Below, in pieces: positions 34,949 through 42,685 of a stretch of DNA of 64,000 nucleotides. A program made the translations under genes and the position numbers. The notes beneath the pieces are model-generated. The model made no database searches. It was not told the DNA's origin and saw only the letters and a program-made list of their open reading frames with translations. Origin of the DNA: JAAFJU01 sp043764895 (GTDB taxonomy: Bacteria > Cyanobacteriota > Cyanobacteriia > Leptolyngbyales > Leptolyngbyaceae); the NCBI GenBank assembly GCA_043764895.1, contig JAYUJY010000115.1, positions 9,554 to 73,553 on the forward strand, read 5' to 3'. Numbering within the stretch: position 1 is the stretch's first letter; every line of letters begins with the position of its first letter.

Positions 34949-36454
34949 ATGATGAAACGATCTCTGTTTGTTCTATTGCCTATCGCTATTATTGCTGGTA
35001 TGCAGATGACAGGCTCCATTTATTGGATGAAAATAAATCTATTTTCTCAATATAGTAAAAATGAGCAAGTTAATCACCTGATAAAACAGATGATCACAAA
35101 TGGCTCTATTTATAAAAACCCTGCAATGGAAGAGCTAGAACGAAATGGCAGAAAGAATCCTGCCGTCGTTTCAGATTTAGTCAACCTACTGAAGACGGGT
35201 AATGATGTAAATTGTCTACTTGCAAGTGAAGTAATTGGAAGAGTTGGAAAGAAAACCCCTAGTACAGTCCTTGCACTACGCCCTCTTCTTAAAGATTCCG
35301 ATCGATACATTCGTGCTTGGGGATCGATCGCGTTAGGAAGAATAGGACAGCCTGCTAAATCCGCTATCCCATCATTAATAACACTCTTCCAAGACCCAGA
35401 GCCAGATGTTCGTATCAGTGCCGCTACTGCGTTAGGAAATATGGGAGAGCCATCTAGAGCAGTCCCACTCTTAACTTCATTGCTGAAAGATCAAAGAACA
35501 ACCATTCGTTATAGTGCAGCACTCTCCTTAGGAACCATGGGGCAATCGGCTAAAGCTGCTGTCCCTCAACTTATTCCACTCTTGCAAGATTCAAATGCAC
35601 TTGTTCGATTTACCACTGTTAATACACTTCAACAAATAGGAGAATCGGCTGAATTAGCAATTCCACAATTAATTCCACTTCTTAAAGATTCAGATGCAAC
35701 TGTTCGTCGTGCGACTTTCCGCATATTTGCTACTATGGGAGAATCAGCATTATCAGCTATTCCACAATTAAATTTACTCCTACAAGACTCAGATTCAGAA
35801 ATTCGTGTAGGTGCTGCTGAGACGTTAAAAAAACTAGAGAAATTCTCTGCTATTCCACAATTGACCCAATTACTTAAAGACGCTAATGCCTCCAATCGCC
35901 TTTATGCCACTGGACAATTAGGAATCATGGGACGAGGTGCTAAGTCAGCCATCCCACAATTAATCCTACTCCTTAAAGACTCAGACCCCGATGTCCGCCA
36001 TGGTGCCGCCTGTACGTTAGGGTTTATGGGCGAACCTACTGCTATCCCGGTATTAATCTCTTCTATTCAAGACGTACCCATGCGCTCTTCTATTCAAGAT
36101 ACATTGATACGCGCGGGTACAGCCAATGCATTAGGGAGGCTTGGAAAGCCTGCTAAATCGGCAGTTCCACAGTTGATTCCACTCCTCCAAGACCCGGTGC
36201 CATACGTTCGTGAGAGTGTTGTTCGCTCCTTGGGAGATATAGGAGAGGACTCTAAATCGGCAATTCCAAAATTAATTCCACTTCTGAAAGACTCTAGTTT
36301 ATCTGTGCGAGTATCTGCCGCTAGCGCACTAGGAAAAATGGGAGAGTCGGCTGAACTCGCTGTTCCACAGTTGATTCCACTCCTCCAAGACTCTTCTAAA
36401 GAGGTTCGTGATGCAGCAGCAAAGACCTTAGAAAAACTTGGTAAAACCCCGTAG
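34949..36454 (+). CDS. HEAT-repeat protein with N-terminal membrane anchor
   Basis: Encodes 501 residues. An N-terminal hydrophobic segment (SLFVLLPIAIIAGMQMTGSI, about 5-24) is either a signal anchor or an uncleaved signal. From about residue 65 there are about a dozen HEAT units of 36-39 residues, each like SAIPQLIPLLKDSDxxVRxxAAxxLGxMGE. These make a solenoid for protein binding. PBS-lyase HEAT units act on phycobilisomes, but no phycobiliprotein genes are near and the membrane anchor argues for an envelope scaffold. The unit number could vary by recombination. The partner is unknown. Confidence 0.85.
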   Translation: MMKRSLFVLLPIAIIAGMQMTGSIYWMKINLFSQYSKNEQVNHLIKQMITNGSIYKNPAMEELERNGRKNPAVVSDLVNLLKTGNDVNCLLASEVIGRVGKKTPSTVLALRPLLKDSDRYIRAWGSIALGRIGQPAKSAIPSLITLFQDPEPDVRISAATALGNMGEPSRAVPLLTSLLKDQRTTIRYSAALSLGTMGQSAKAAVPQLIPLLQDSNALVRFTTVNTLQQIGESAELAIPQLIPLLKDSDATVRRATFRIFATMGESALSAIPQLNLLLQDSDSEIRVGAAETLKKLEKFSAIPQLTQLLKDANASNRLYATGQLGIMGRGAKSAIPQLILLLKDSDPDVRHGAACTLGFMGEPTAIPVLISSIQDVPMRSSIQDTLIRAGTANALGRLGKPAKSAVPQLIPLLQDPVPYVRESVVRSLGDIGEDSKSAIPKLIPLLKDSSLSVRVSAASALGKMGESAELAVPQLIPLLQDSSKEVRDAAAKTLEKLGKTP

Positions 36455-36597
36455 TATGACAATAGCAGCGACGCACGATCGACCATCCCCAAGTTTGCCC
36501 GATCGATCGAGTTTGCGATCGGCAACATGTTTGGATGGTTGGTGATGTAGGCGATCGCTCCTTCTCGCTGGGCCACGCTACAAGGAGTCGATCGGTA

Positions 36598-36952
36598 ATG
36601 CGTCCAACTCAATTCGGTACGCACTGCGTTCCAATTTGGGAAAACCTCCTCCAACTCAGCTCCGGCTCCCCCCAAGCTTTCAGCGATCGCCCACTCCTCC
36701 CCTTGATCAAAGCCCGCCTCCAACAAGAAATCTGCACCGAAAGACGACAGCATCCGCAGCCTCATCCAAAGCCTCAAAAAGAACCCCGGCAACGCCGCCC
36801 TCATCACCGGAACCATCACCTCCCTCATTAACCTCAGCGGCTTCCCCTTCCCAATAGACCCCGCCCTCGCCACCGGACTCACCCTCTACCTCGCCCACAT
36901 AAGCATCGATGTCTTCTGCGAATGGTCCACCCCCCAGAAACCCAAACTCTAG
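36598..36952 (+). pseudogene. Frameshifted small gene of unknown function
   Basis: The ATG at 36598 has AAGGAG 10 nt upstream and opens a frame with FSDRPLLPLIKARLQQEICTE. At about 36739-36744 the coding sense moves to the +1 (-2) frame, giving KDDSIRSLIQSLKKNPGNAA, then GFPFPIDPALATGLTLYLAH and FCEW, ending at TAG 36950-36952. Loss of two A from an A-run would explain it. The joined product would be about 118 residues and looks like a small helical cyanobacterial protein. The remaining spacer to 37003 shows nothing more. Confidence 0.6.
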
Positions 36953-37003
36953 AACAGGTGGTTTATACTGCAAAGTAGGCGATCGTTCCACCCCTCAACT
37001 CCC

Positions 37004-37393
37004 ATGACAACCCTCCTCCGCCAACGTCTCCAAACCCTCATTGAGACTCTACCCGAAGAGTCCCTCCTCCGTGCCGAATCCCTGCTAACAGACTTAAAAT
37101 CAGTACCCGCAAACCGACCTGCATCATCTCAGGAAGCACCTTTTATTGAAATCATCGATCGCCGATTGCCCCCCGAAACCCAAACTCGCCTCAACACCCT
37201 CCGCCAGCGCCTAGCCGACGAAACTATCACAGCAGCCGAACATCAGGAACTATTAACCTTCATAGACCCGATCGAGCAAATGGATGCAGAGCGTGTAGAA
37301 GCAATGATTCAACTCGCCCAACTCCGCAACGTTAATCTAACCACCATCATCCAGGAATTTCTCCCTAACCCACAGAAACTCCATGTCATCTAG
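37004..37393 (+). CDS. Small helical protein paired with an HNH nuclease
   Basis: Encodes 129 residues, nearly all helix-forming (RQRLQTLIETLPEESLLRA, LNTLRQRLADETITAAEHQE). There is no Cys motif or signal peptide. Its 3' end overlaps the HNH gene by 11 nt, so the two are translated together. The middle resembles proteins that sit before HNH genes in cyanobacteria. It could be an immunity/antitoxin-like or specificity partner, but no such function is shown here. Confidence 0.75.
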   Translation: MTTLLRQRLQTLIETLPEESLLRAESLLTDLKSVPANRPASSQEAPFIEIIDRRLPPETQTRLNTLRQRLADETITAAEHQELLTFIDPIEQMDAERVEAMIQLAQLRNVNLTTIIQEFLPNPQKLHVI

Positions 37394-37808
37394 CTACATC
37401 TCTGACGCACTGCGGCAAATAATCGTAGCCCGTGCCCAAAACCGTTGCGAATATTGCAAATGCTCAGCAGATATCACAACAGAAACGTTCTCAGTTGAAC
37501 ATACTTGTCCTCGAAGTTTAGGCGGTAGTAACACACTAGACAACTTGGCTTGGAGCTGTATGGGTTGCAACAGCTTCAAAGGCGCAAGAATCAACGCGAT
37601 CGATCCTTTGACCCAGCAACTTGCTCCACTATTTAATCCTCGACAGCAAACTTGGGAGGAACACTTCTCTTGGAGTGCTGACTATTGTGAAATAGTAGGC
37701 CAAACACCCACTGGACGCGCTTCAGTACAAGCCCTCAAGCTAAATCGCAAAGGTATAGTCAATCTACGCCTAATTCTGGCCCAAGTCGGCGAACATCCAC
37801 CACAATAG
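37383..37808 (+). CDS. HNH endonuclease-family protein
   Basis: Encodes 141 residues. The ββα-metal fold signature is complete: zinc cysteines C22-x2-C25 and C59-x2-C62, His40 in VEHTCPRSLGG, Asn-rich linker NTLDNLAW, then NSFKG. This is the McrA/HNH type that cuts DNA with a single metal. It is short, with no extra DNA-recognition domain. It overlaps the 129-residue gene by 11 nt. No phage or methyltransferase gene is beside it, so its target is unknown. Confidence 0.88.
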   Translation: MSSSYISDALRQIIVARAQNRCEYCKCSADITTETFSVEHTCPRSLGGSNTLDNLAWSCMGCNSFKGARINAIDPLTQQLAPLFNPRQQTWEEHFSWSADYCEIVGQTPTGRASVQALKLNRKGIVNLRLILAQVGEHPPQ

Positions 37809-37942
37809 CGATCGAAGAGCGCACGCGCTACAACGTCTAACGTTCGATCGATCGCAAAACCGGGCACCCTGAAAATAATCAAATCATCGTCTGTAAGTCT
37901 TAAAAATTGGGCCTTACAGCACTACTCAGAACCCTTCACATC

Positions 37943-38419
37943 ATGTCATACCAAAACATCTCCGCGCAGATTTCACCCGCTGACCTACAAGAGATCAAAG
38001 CCGCACTCGCCACGATCGAAACCAAACTCCCCTTCCTCGTCCATCTAACGATCGAAGAACGCCGCAAAATTGTCAAAATGGGCGACAAAAGTTTGGCCTT
38101 TGTTAATAATAGTTTGGCAGCAGCTCAGTCTAATCCCAACGTCTTACCTGTTAGTTTTGACGTGAATGAATTCAAAATGGACTACGAACTCGCAATGGCC
38201 TTGAGCGAGATTCGTATGAACCTCCAACAGCTTAACGAAAAAGTCGATGACACGTTGATGGCCGTGAGTGGTGAAGTCATGACTAGCAGCCTCACCGTCT
38301 ATGACTACGTAAAAACCGCTGCGAAGAAGACACCGGGACTTAAAGCGATCGCCGATCAACTCGGAGAACGCTTCAAAGCCTCCCGCACCAAAGCTCCCAA
38401 AGAAGCCACCGCCGCCTAA
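37943..38419 (+). CDS. Conserved-type helical protein of unknown function
   Basis: Encodes 158 residues from the ATG at 37943; the open frame runs 12 codons further upstream from a TTG. It is helical throughout: ISPADLQEIKAALATIETKL, then an EMRMNLQQLNEK-like coiled region and a basic C-terminus (RFKASRTKAPKEA). There is no signal peptide, Cys pair or membrane segment. A 10-bp stem follows the stop, so the gene is probably monocistronic. The function is not known. Confidence 0.75.
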   Translation: MSYQNISAQISPADLQEIKAALATIETKLPFLVHLTIEERRKIVKMGDKSLAFVNNSLAAAQSNPNVLPVSFDVNEFKMDYELAMALSEIRMNLQQLNEKVDDTLMAVSGEVMTSSLTVYDYVKTAAKKTPGLKAIADQLGERFKASRTKAPKEATAA

Positions 38420-38426
38420 CCCCATA

Positions 38427-38469
38427 AAAGGCTCACTGAAGCAGATCGATCGCTAACCCGTGAGCCTTT
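38427..38469 (+). terminator. Stem-loop after the 158-residue gene
   Basis: AAAGGCTCAC and GTGAGCCTTT form a perfect 10-bp stem around a 23-nt loop. The T-run is only three bases, so termination may be weak. The tandem repeat array starts at the very next base. Confidence 0.55.
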
Positions 38470-38658
38470 GAACTCCGCTACCCGAGCTTTGAACTCCGAC
38501 GACGGACCTCTGAACTCCGACGACGAGCCTCTGGACTCCGCTACCTGAGTTTTGAACTCCGACGACGAGCCTCTAAACTCCAACGACGAACCTCTGAACT
38601 CCGCTACCCGAGCTTTGAACTCCAACGACGAGCTTCTGAACTCCGATGATGAGCTTGA
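38470..38658. repeat. Nine 21-bp tandem units in a 63-bp (A-B-B)x3 super-repeat
   Basis: All units begin GAACTCC (minor changes). Type A continues with GCTACCCGAGCTTT; type B continues with GACGACGAGCCTCT. The order is ABB ABB ABB, with 1-4 differences per unit. Both strands can be read in some frame without stops across much of it, but no start or ribosome-binding site supports a gene. The remaining bases to 38782 show no other feature. Confidence 0.85.
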
Positions 38659-38782
38659 GGGGTTAAAGACAGAACTCCTCAATACCAAATTTTCTAATCA
38701 TTGTTACAAATTCGCCTTCATCCCCCATTCAAGTTGACAGTCAATGACGTGTTTGGCTGGTTGTTGAAATAAGACCCCGCCT

Positions 38783-39409
38783 CTACGACCCGGCCATCCA
38801 GACTAAATAGGCCAAAATCTGACCCACAGGCGTCAACGGATAATCCGTCACATCGTTGGCGAAGCCTCTCATTCTGAGAATCGTCAACTCATGACCGACC
38901 AACCGCATAAACCGCCACTGCGTCCCACTACTCACCGCCCCATAGATTGCCTCAATGGTCTGTCCCTTCATCGCATTGAACCGCTGCGCCGCCACCATCT
39001 CCGCCGCACACTGCCCCAAACCCAACCGCAAATCTGCCTTCTTCGCTTCCACCAACGTAAACACAGGCGCTTCGATTTCGATCAAAGCAGGCGATCGACT
39101 GAGCAAAAAATCGCAGGTTCCATTCAACCCGACCGACTCATCCACCGTAAAATCTTCCCCCGAAAAGAAGCCAATCTGCTGCTTCAGAATCTGCCGAACT
39201 TCGAGCAAAATCGGCGTGATCAACAACTCCGATCGCACCTTTTCACTCCCCGTTGCCGTCGCAATCGGCATCCCAAACTGCAAATAATCATGCAACATCT
39301 GTGATGGAACCAACTCCGGTAGCTCCGGCAGAAAACGAACTCCTTCCAGAGTTGTGATTCCAAAGGCATCTTTGACACTCGCCAACGTTTTAAATTGACT
39401 GTAGGACAT
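38783..39409 (-). CDS. PD-(D/E)XK-like protein of unknown role (paralogue B)
   Basis: Encodes 208 residues. It shares the layout of the protein at 481-1077: Glu61, Asp100 (LNGTCDFLLS), Glu121-Ala-Lys123 (VEAKKAD), Gln133, and GAVSSGTQWRFM. Near the C-terminus about eight residues (LRMRGFAN) are absent in the other paralogue and come from a REP-like insertion (38854-38878) that keeps the frame. The core is unaffected, so the fold should survive. It is the second copy of a lineage-expanded family, without a clear nuclease partner. Confidence 0.72.
   Translation of the reverse strand: MSYSQFKTLASVKDAFGITTLEGVRFLPELPELVPSQMLHDYLQFGMPIATATGSEKVRSELLITPILLEVRQILKQQIGFFSGEDFTVDESVGLNGTCDFLLSRSPALIEIEAPVFTLVEAKKADLRLGLGQCAAEMVAAQRFNAMKGQTIEAIYGAVSSGTQWRFMRLVGHELTILRMRGFANDVTDYPLTPVGQILAYLVWMAGS
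38854..38878. repeat. REP-like unit inside the PD-(D/E)XK-like gene
   Basis: GTTGGCGAAGCCTCTCATTC lies inside codons of the 208-residue gene. The bases ACGAT (minus strand) stand at both borders, consistent with a 5-bp target duplication. The inserted length is 24 nt. Confidence 0.7.
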
Positions 39410-39459
39410 GAGTCAAACCTCCAGATTCAGCACTTATCCTATTGTATCGATCGCATCTC

Positions 39460-40647
39460 CTAAATTTTCTGACCCACCGCCAACGTTCTCACTTCGCCAT
39501 TGCGACGAACAACAGCGCTCCCATTCTCAATCTTCACCACAACCCATCCGCTCGACCCAATATTTTCACCCTTCTCGTAGCGTTGGCTCACCCCATTCAT
39601 CTCAAACAAAATGGCAGACTGTGACCCGAGTTCCATCACCGCCTTCAACGTCCGCATTGGCGCAGGCGCTTGACTCACCGGAGCTACAGTACGCGCCGCT
39701 GCACTTGTTCCTGGCATGACGGCGATCGGCGCAACCACCCCAGGAGACCGATTCACCCCGCCAGATAAGCGATCGACCAGCCCCGAAAGCTTAGACACCG
39801 CCTGATTCAAATCATTCTGTACAGGGTTTATCACCGCATTACTCGGCGCATTAGCCGTTCCCGGAACAGTCCCCGGATTCACAGGACGAGGCATTCCACC
39901 AATGACAATAGGCGGGCCGGGAGGAGTTTTAGACGCATTGCCAGGAATTTTTACCGTCGGCAACATAGAGGTTCCCGGAATCGATAGATTCAAAGGCGGA
40001 ACATTGGCTCCGGGCTGCGTTGACTTGACCTTCGCGTCAATAGACTCCAAGGTTTTGCCCATATAGTCCGCAAACTTCACATCATTGGGGTTAACTGGAA
40101 CCGAAGCGACCGGAGTCGTCGATCCGGCTCTAAGCGTCGCTAATGCGCGCCCAATCACACCCTGACTCCCCAACATAATCATCACTGCCGCTACCGCAGA
40201 CGAGCAGCCCACGAAAATCAACATCTTTTCAAACAAGCCGTAGGACGACGCTCTGGCCTCATGACGCGCAATTTCGGCCTTTGACTCTGGAATTTCAACT
40301 GAATCTTCAGGGATACTCAAGACCTGAGGCATCCCGCTAGCTGACAATCCACTAGCCGCTAAACTGGCCGCCAATCCGGGCGATGCCGCGATCGAAGGAT
40401 GGGTGGAAAGAAACGTCGCAAAATCTAAATTAATGGGCGTCCTCGCCTTAGGTTCTTCCACCATTAGCGGCTCACTGGGCGGCACCAACGTCCCGTCCAA
40501 CAACCCATCCAAATCACCAAACAACTCATCCATTAAGCCTTTAGCATACGTCTGAGACGAATTTGCTCCCACAGCAGAAGCATCGATCGCAGTCTCGGTC
40601 GATCGAATTTGAAGATTAAGTTCTGTGCTGGAAACAGTATTATCCAT
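39460..40647 (-). CDS. Single-pass membrane protein with GspC/PilP-like C-terminus
   Basis: Encodes 395 residues. The N-terminal 150 are soluble and acidic. One membrane segment lies at about 157-177 (FVGCSSAVAAVMIMLGSQGV). A Pro/Gly/Ser-rich linker follows. The last 65 residues (SAILFEMNGVSQRYEKGENI, GWVVVKIENGSAVVRRNGE) resemble the short periplasmic beta module of type II secretion protein C and pilus protein PilP, which hold secretins. This could link the inner membrane to an envelope complex. No pilus or secretin gene is adjacent, so the role is uncertain. Confidence 0.65.
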   Translation of the reverse strand: MDNTVSSTELNLQIRSTETAIDASAVGANSSQTYAKGLMDELFGDLDGLLDGTLVPPSEPLMVEEPKARTPINLDFATFLSTHPSIAASPGLAASLAASGLSASGMPQVLSIPEDSVEIPESKAEIARHEARASSYGLFEKMLIFVGCSSAVAAVMIMLGSQGVIGRALATLRAGSTTPVASVPVNPNDVKFADYMGKTLESIDAKVKSTQPGANVPPLNLSIPGTSMLPTVKIPGNASKTPPGPPIVIGGMPRPVNPGTVPGTANAPSNAVINPVQNDLNQAVSKLSGLVDRLSGGVNRSPGVVAPIAVMPGTSAAARTVAPVSQAPAPMRTLKAVMELGSQSAILFEMNGVSQRYEKGENIGSSGWVVVKIENGSAVVRRNGEVRTLAVGQKI

Positions 40648-40768
40648 GAGTCATCTGTAGCCGATTCGTGCAATGAATGCCCCATACTATCCGAAGATCC
40701 CGAAAACGAACCACAAACCTGCCGCAAAACTGTCAATATTCGCCAGATTTCGATCGTTTGACACTACC

Positions 40769-40808
40769 GTTACAAACTGCCGTCACAAAATTACAAAACC
40801 GTTACAAA
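40769..40808 (+). promoter_or_regulatory. Four TTACAAA-like boxes upstream of hemE
   Basis: GTTACAAA (40769-40776), GTCACAAA (40782-40789), ATTACAAA (40790-40797) and GTTACAAA (40801-40808) are in the same direction. They are similar to the half-site of the cyanobacterial HLR1 element bound by RpaB, but the spacing differs (5, 0 and 3 instead of 2). They lie about 85 bp before hemE and could be a light-response operator. Confidence 0.4.
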
Positions 40809-40892
40809 CCCCGTCAATCCTGCACGATCGGTTCCACAAGGATGATAGGGTGACCACTGTATCCACGTTGAAACATCAGTATAGAGGCGGAC

Positions 40893-41939
40893 ATGACGGG
40901 CGAAATTCCTTTACTCCTTCGCGCAGCACGCGGTGAAATCGTTGAGCGCCCACCCGTCTGGATGATGCGGCAGGCAGGACGATATATGAAGATCTACCGC
41001 GATCTGCGTGAAAAATATCCGTCGTTTAGAGAGCGATCGGAGAATCCTGATTTGTCCCTCGAAATTTCACTTCAGCCTTGGCGTGCGTTTCAGCCCGATG
41101 GCGTGATTATGTTCTCGGACATTTTGACCCCGCTGACCGGAATGGGAATCCCCTTTGACATCATCGAAAGCAAAGGACCCATCATCGATCCACCCATCCG
41201 CACCGCCGCCCAAATCAACGCTGTTCGGCCCCTAAACCCCGAAGAATCCCTTCCCTTCGTCAAAACTGTTCTGCAAAATTTGCGCTCAGAAGTGGGCAAT
41301 AAAGCAGGCGTCTTGGGCTTCGTTGGATCGCCTTGGACCTTGGCTGCCTATGCGATTGAAGGCAAATCCTCCAAGGACTACGCCAACATCAAGCGCATGG
41401 CTTTCTCAGAACCCGAGCTATTACACACCCTGCTGGGTAAAATCGCCGATTCTATTGCAACCTACGTCAAGTTCCAAATCGACAGCGGCGCACAAATCGT
41501 TCAGCTTTTCGACTCTTGGGCGGGCAATCTCAGCCCCATGGACTATGACGTTTTCGCGCTTCCTTATCAGCAGCGCGTCATTCGCCAAGTCAAAGAAACC
41601 CATCCCGATACGCCCTTGATTATTTATATCAGCGGCAGTGCTGGCGTGCTTGAACGGATGGGCCAGACGGGTGCGGACATTGTGAGTGTGGACTGGACCG
41701 TGGATATGGCGGATGCGCGCCGTCGTCTGGGTCCCGATATGGGGGTTCAGGGGAACGTCGATCCGGGTGTGCTTTTTGGCACTAAAGACTTTATCCGCGA
41801 TCGGATGATCGACACGGTGAGAAAGGCTGGCAAACACAAGCACATTCTGAACTTGGGTCATGGAATTTTGCCCGGAACCCCTGAAGAAAATGGTCAACAC
41901 TTCTTTGAAATTGGGAAAAGTATTAATGATTATCTGTAA
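40893..41939 (+). CDS. hemE: Uroporphyrinogen decarboxylase
   Basis: Encodes 348 residues, the usual length. HemE removes four carboxyl groups from uroporphyrinogen III to give coproporphyrinogen III for haem, chlorophyll and bilins. Landmarks: PPVWMMRQAGRYM near the N-terminus (the family RQAGR), FSDILTP, the substrate-site region LFDSWAGNLSP, VSVDWTVDMADAR and GNVDPGVLFG, and the C-terminal NLGHGILPGTPEEN. A GAGG ribosome-binding site is 5 nt before the ATG. A strong terminator follows, so it is monocistronic. Confidence 0.97.
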   Translation: MTGEIPLLLRAARGEIVERPPVWMMRQAGRYMKIYRDLREKYPSFRERSENPDLSLEISLQPWRAFQPDGVIMFSDILTPLTGMGIPFDIIESKGPIIDPPIRTAAQINAVRPLNPEESLPFVKTVLQNLRSEVGNKAGVLGFVGSPWTLAAYAIEGKSSKDYANIKRMAFSEPELLHTLLGKIADSIATYVKFQIDSGAQIVQLFDSWAGNLSPMDYDVFALPYQQRVIRQVKETHPDTPLIIYISGSAGVLERMGQTGADIVSVDWTVDMADARRRLGPDMGVQGNVDPGVLFGTKDFIRDRMIDTVRKAGKHKHILNLGHGILPGTPEENGQHFFEIGKSINDYL

Positions 41940-41971
41940 GAGATAGTCGTTAGGAAAAAGTTTGACCTCAT

Positions 41972-42012
41972 AAAAAAGCGATCGTTACTCTGTTAGTTTC
42001 GATCGCTTTTTT
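41972..42012. terminator. Bidirectional terminator between hemE and the secreted-protein gene
   Basis: AAAAAAGCGATCG and CGATCGCTTTTTT form a 13-bp stem with a 15-nt loop. It has A on the left and T on the right, so it can serve both converging genes. Confidence 0.88.
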
Positions 42013-42022
42013 AGGCTCATTC

Positions 42023-42496
42023 CTAATTTCCTTGAGTTGTCAACCGATAACTTCCTCGACCACCCGATTCCATAGAACCCACCCAAACTTTGTATACGCC
42101 CGGTTCCCAGTCTGAACCTGAGACGCTAGCATCTTTCTTACTTCCAGTATCATCCCCACATCGCAACTCGCCGTTCGGACCTTGAACCACAAGGGTTGTA
42201 TCGCGTCCGCCACTGTTAACTTTGAGAGTCAGGTTTGAGAGGCGCGTCTTGAGGGTCATGAGGTGATCAGGGTTCGGATCGCCGAAGCCGAGACATTTGT
42301 TGCCCGATCGATCGGTGCTTCCGGTGAGGGCGGGAATGGAAGTGGTGCCACCCGTGCTGCCGCCGACAGATACGGACGTTTTGGCGGAGTCTAGGGTGAA
42401 CGATTCAAAGTTGGCTTGGGCTGTTGCCAGGGTTGCGGTGGCGAGGACAGCCCCGATCGCGGTAATTAATGTGGTGATGGAGGATAAACGTTTCAT
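42023..42496 (-). CDS. Small secreted protein (pre-peptidase C-terminal-like)
   Basis: Encodes 157 residues from the ATG at 42496; an ATG 26 codons upstream exists but places the signal inside the protein. The signal peptide is MKRLSSITTLITAIGAVLAT and on, with cleavage likely after ATAQA. The mature part is beta-rich with two Cys (NKCLGFGD, LRCGDD) and the segment VNSGGRDTTLVVQGPNGELR, then GVYKVWVGSMESG. The last part resembles PPC-type jelly-roll domains. It is predicted periplasmic or extracellular. The function is unknown. Confidence 0.8.
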   Translation of the reverse strand: MKRLSSITTLITAIGAVLATATLATAQANFESFTLDSAKTSVSVGGSTGGTTSIPALTGSTDRSGNKCLGFGDPNPDHLMTLKTRLSNLTLKVNSGGRDTTLVVQGPNGELRCGDDTGSKKDASVSGSDWEPGVYKVWVGSMESGGRGSYRLTTQGN

Positions 42497-42685
42497 GGAG
42501 GGGTGCCTTTTGGAATCGCTAGAGTCTACCTGGAGCATCAAATGCACTGGATATTGCATTGGACGATGAAACACTTATGCAAGTTTCCCTGGGTCTTTAC
42601 TCATTATTGCGCAACTCAAACGGCGCGCCTGTGTCAGCCGGGACGGATTTCCGATTGACACAGGCAGGTTACTTCTTTGGGCGTG

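Noticed and set aside
36094..36882. 262-codon minus-strand frame
   Set aside because: It is mostly the reverse complement of the HEAT-repeat gene, whose regular codon pattern keeps the opposite frame open.
38470..38658. Possible CRISPR array
   Set aside because: Units are contiguous 21-mers in an A-B-B order with no unique spacers and no cas genes.
38416..38688. 90-codon frame through the 21-bp array
   Set aside because: It is a low-complexity frame produced by a repeat whose period is a multiple of three; no ribosome-binding site.
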